A stretch of DNA of 32,104 nucleotides from NCBI GenBank assembly GCA_026391595.1, contig JAPLDY010000219.1, forward strand, positions 1-32,104. Reading direction: 5' to 3'. Source of the DNA: Bacteroidia bacterium. Lineage in GTDB: Bacteria; Bacteroidota; Bacteroidia; Bacteroidales; VadinHA17. Below, piece after piece: positions 30,643 through 32,104 of the stretch. Positions within the stretch are counted from its first letter, which is position 1. Each line of letters starts with the position of its first letter. The translations under genes and the position numbers were made by a program. A model generated the notes under the pieces. The model was not told where the DNA came from. It saw nothing but the letters and a program-made list of their open reading frames with translations, and ran no database searches.

Positions 30643-32104
30643 ATGAAAAAGAGCCTTTTGTACCGGTTGCTGGTTTTGTTTTCATTTGTATTTGTGAATT
30701 TCACGTTAAGTTATTCGCAGGATGATGCTAAGCTTCATCGTATTGCTGCAGAAAAGATGCAGACCTGGAAGAATCCGGTTACGGAGTGGAAGCATATCGC
30801 AAAACCGAAGCTGGATTCGTTAACGATCGATCAGGAGAAGAAACATGTAAACCTCTTTTTTGCACCGCCGTTATCATATTATCCGTTCAGGGAGGCGAGT
30901 TTGCTGGAATTTTATCAATCCATCCTTAATTCGCTTGGCAGGAAATTCCGGAAGTATGCGATTGTGGTGCAGGCCGGCAATTACAGGCTTGACGAGCTGG
31001 TCCCGAACTATTACAGGAAAGATCTCCCGGTTGATTCAACCCGCTTCCCTCTTACCGGAACGTTAAAACCACAGCTGGTCAGGAGGGTTGACGGATTTAC
31101 TCCCGAAGGCGGACTTACAGGTAAATCCATCGCACTCTGGCATAGTCACGGGTACTACTTTGAAATGAATCTTGACAGGTGGGAGTGGCAGCGTGCGCGG
31201 CTATTCGGCACTGTAGAGGACATTTCAGTAATGGGATATGTTCTTCCTTACCTCACAAGAATGCTGGAAAATGCCGGAGCAAATGTTTTCCTGCCACGCG
31301 AAAGGGATACTCAAACCAATGAGGTAATTGTTGATAATGACCTTTCGACAGGGAACTCTGAAGTTGTAATACATCTTGATGATAAGAGCCGGAAATTATC
31401 GGAAGGATTTATTAAGACAGATACTCTTTTTCCGGGATTCAATCCGTTTATTCATGGCACATCCCTGCAGATAGTGAATGATTCAGCCCAATATATACCT
31501 GAAATCCCGGAAAACGGTGACTATGCAGTATACATTTCGTACCCTGTAAAAAGCGATAATAGCAGCAAAGTCAGCTACACGGTATCACATGCAGGAGGAC
31601 AGACTGAATATATTGTTAATCAGACAATTGGCGGCGAGACATGGACCTATCTGGGTACGTTCAGCTTTAAGGCAGGCAAGGATCCGGTCTCCGGATCTGT
31701 CACTGTGAAGGGTACTGGTGAGAAAGACAGATACATTGCCCTCGACGCAATACGCTTTGGAGGCGGAATGGGAAATGTAGCAAGGCGCCCCTCTCCGGAG
31801 ATAATTAAGAACAGCCAGTCAGCAAGTGAAAAACCTTCTGAAAAAATAGCTGTTGCCACATCGTCCGGAACAGATTTTAAATGGAAACTGAGCGGGAAGC
31901 CCCGCTTTGTAGAGGGTTCCAGGTACTGGCTCCAGTATGCCGGTATGCCCGACTCACTGGTATACACTCCGAATACCAATAAGAATGACTATAATGATGA
32001 CTACATGTCAAGATCTCTTTGGGTTAATTATCTCATCAGCGACCCATATAAATCAGTGAAAGGTGCTGCACAGGGCGGATTGGGGATACCCCTCGATCTG
32101 TCAT
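30643..32104 (+). CDS. Secreted N-acetylmuramoyl-L-alanine amidase-like protein with golvesin-like domain (runs off right edge)
   Basis: From ATG 30643 the frame is open to the window end (487 codons). The track lists only shadows because there is no stop. A Sec signal (MKKSLLYRLLVLFSFVFVNFTLSYSQ) is followed by a catalytic-type region with SIALWHSHGYYFEM, VMGYVLPYLTRMLENAGANVFLPRERD, the pattern of amidase_3-like Bacteroidota proteins often misnamed xanthan lyase. Residues about 245-370 look like a golvesin-type beta-sandwich (YAVYISYPVKSDNSSKVSYTVSHAGG, ALDAIRFGGG). The amidase region resumes at SRSLWVNYLIS near the edge. Such enzymes cut the lactyl-peptide bond of peptidoglycan. The gene diverges from the MurNAc salvage operon across 84 nt, supporting a shared role. 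TATATTTC (one mismatch from the -7 box) lies 19 nt before the ATG. Confidence 0.75.
   Translation, partial: MKKSLLYRLLVLFSFVFVNFTLSYSQDDAKLHRIAAEKMQTWKNPVTEWKHIAKPKLDSLTIDQEKKHVNLFFAPPLSYYPFREASLLEFYQSILNSLGRKFRKYAIVVQAGNYRLDELVPNYYRKDLPVDSTRFPLTGTLKPQLVRRVDGFTPEGGLTGKSIALWHSHGYYFEMNLDRWEWQRARLFGTVEDISVMGYVLPYLTRMLENAGANVFLPRERDTQTNEVIVDNDLSTGNSEVVIHLDDKSRKLSEGFIKTDTLFPGFNPFIHGTSLQIVNDSAQYIPEIPENGDYAVYISYPVKSDNSSKVSYTVSHAGGQTEYIVNQTIGGETWTYLGTFSFKAGKDPVSGSVTVKGTGEKDRYIALDAIRFGGGMGNVARRPSPEIIKNSQSASEKPSEKIAVATSSGTDFKWKLSGKPRFVEGSRYWLQYAGMPDSLVYTPNTNKNDYNDDYMSRSLWVNYLISDPYKSVKGAAQGGLGIPLDLS

Overview
The window looks like chromosomal DNA of a Bacteroidota member, probably in or near Bacteroidales. 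The evidence is a type IX secretion tail (PNP...KIVITK style) on the GH18 protein, several perfect TAnnTTTG boxes of the Bacteroidota promoter type, GH28, GH3 and GH18 glycosidases, many Sec lipoproteins, and G/C-rich palindromic repeats between genes. Lineage below phylum is inference. Two genes run off the window: an ornithine aminotransferase on the left and an amidase-like protein on the right.

Layout. 1-451 rocD (partial, -). 795-3341 a secreted trimeric-adhesin-like protein with a C-terminal S74 chaperone domain (+). 3516-6353 a minus-strand run: TPR protein, alpha/beta hydrolase lipoprotein, trmD. 6509-6766 a small YkgJ cysteine-cluster protein (+). 6903-8591 an amidohydrolase lipoprotein (-). 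8601-9009 a gene-free, repeat-rich stretch. 9010-11156 dapB and lepB (+). 11346-14546 the translation operon thrS-infC-rpmI-rplT (-). 14707-15462 a PKD lipoprotein (+). 15513-17340 a GDSL esterase and a glycosylasparaginase (-). 17486-19084 an APC amino acid permease (+). 19168-21643 lysC-lysA (-). 21884-22068 two tRNA-Leu genes (+). 22155-23639 a GH28 protein (+). 23678-30558 a five-gene minus-strand operon. 30643-end a divergent amidase-like gene.

The most coherent system is the last block. Sugar kinase (BadF/NagK/MurK type), MurQ etherase, FCD/GntR regulator, GH18 and a GH3-serine-hydrolase fusion are joined by 8-nt and 4-nt overlaps and short gaps. The pieces match a muropeptide (MurNAc) salvage pathway. 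The GH3 half is NagZ-like and the other half belongs to the beta-lactamase superfamily, as B. subtilis AmiE does, so one polypeptide may combine two steps that B. subtilis does with separate proteins. A TAnnTTTG box and an overlapping GTnnnAC palindrome precede the first gene, and a second GTnnnAC site lies just before the regulator gene. This suggests autoregulated induction.

Other signals are: an infC gene that has no ATG, GTG or TTG in its proper 5' region and apparently starts at AUA behind a strong Shine-Dalgarno; a lysC leader containing an IS-like 15-bp inverted repeat and a terminator-like hairpin with seven T just before the start codon; and dispersed palindromic repeats that supply the stop codons of four separate genes (S74 protein, ykgJ, amidohydrolase, lysA).
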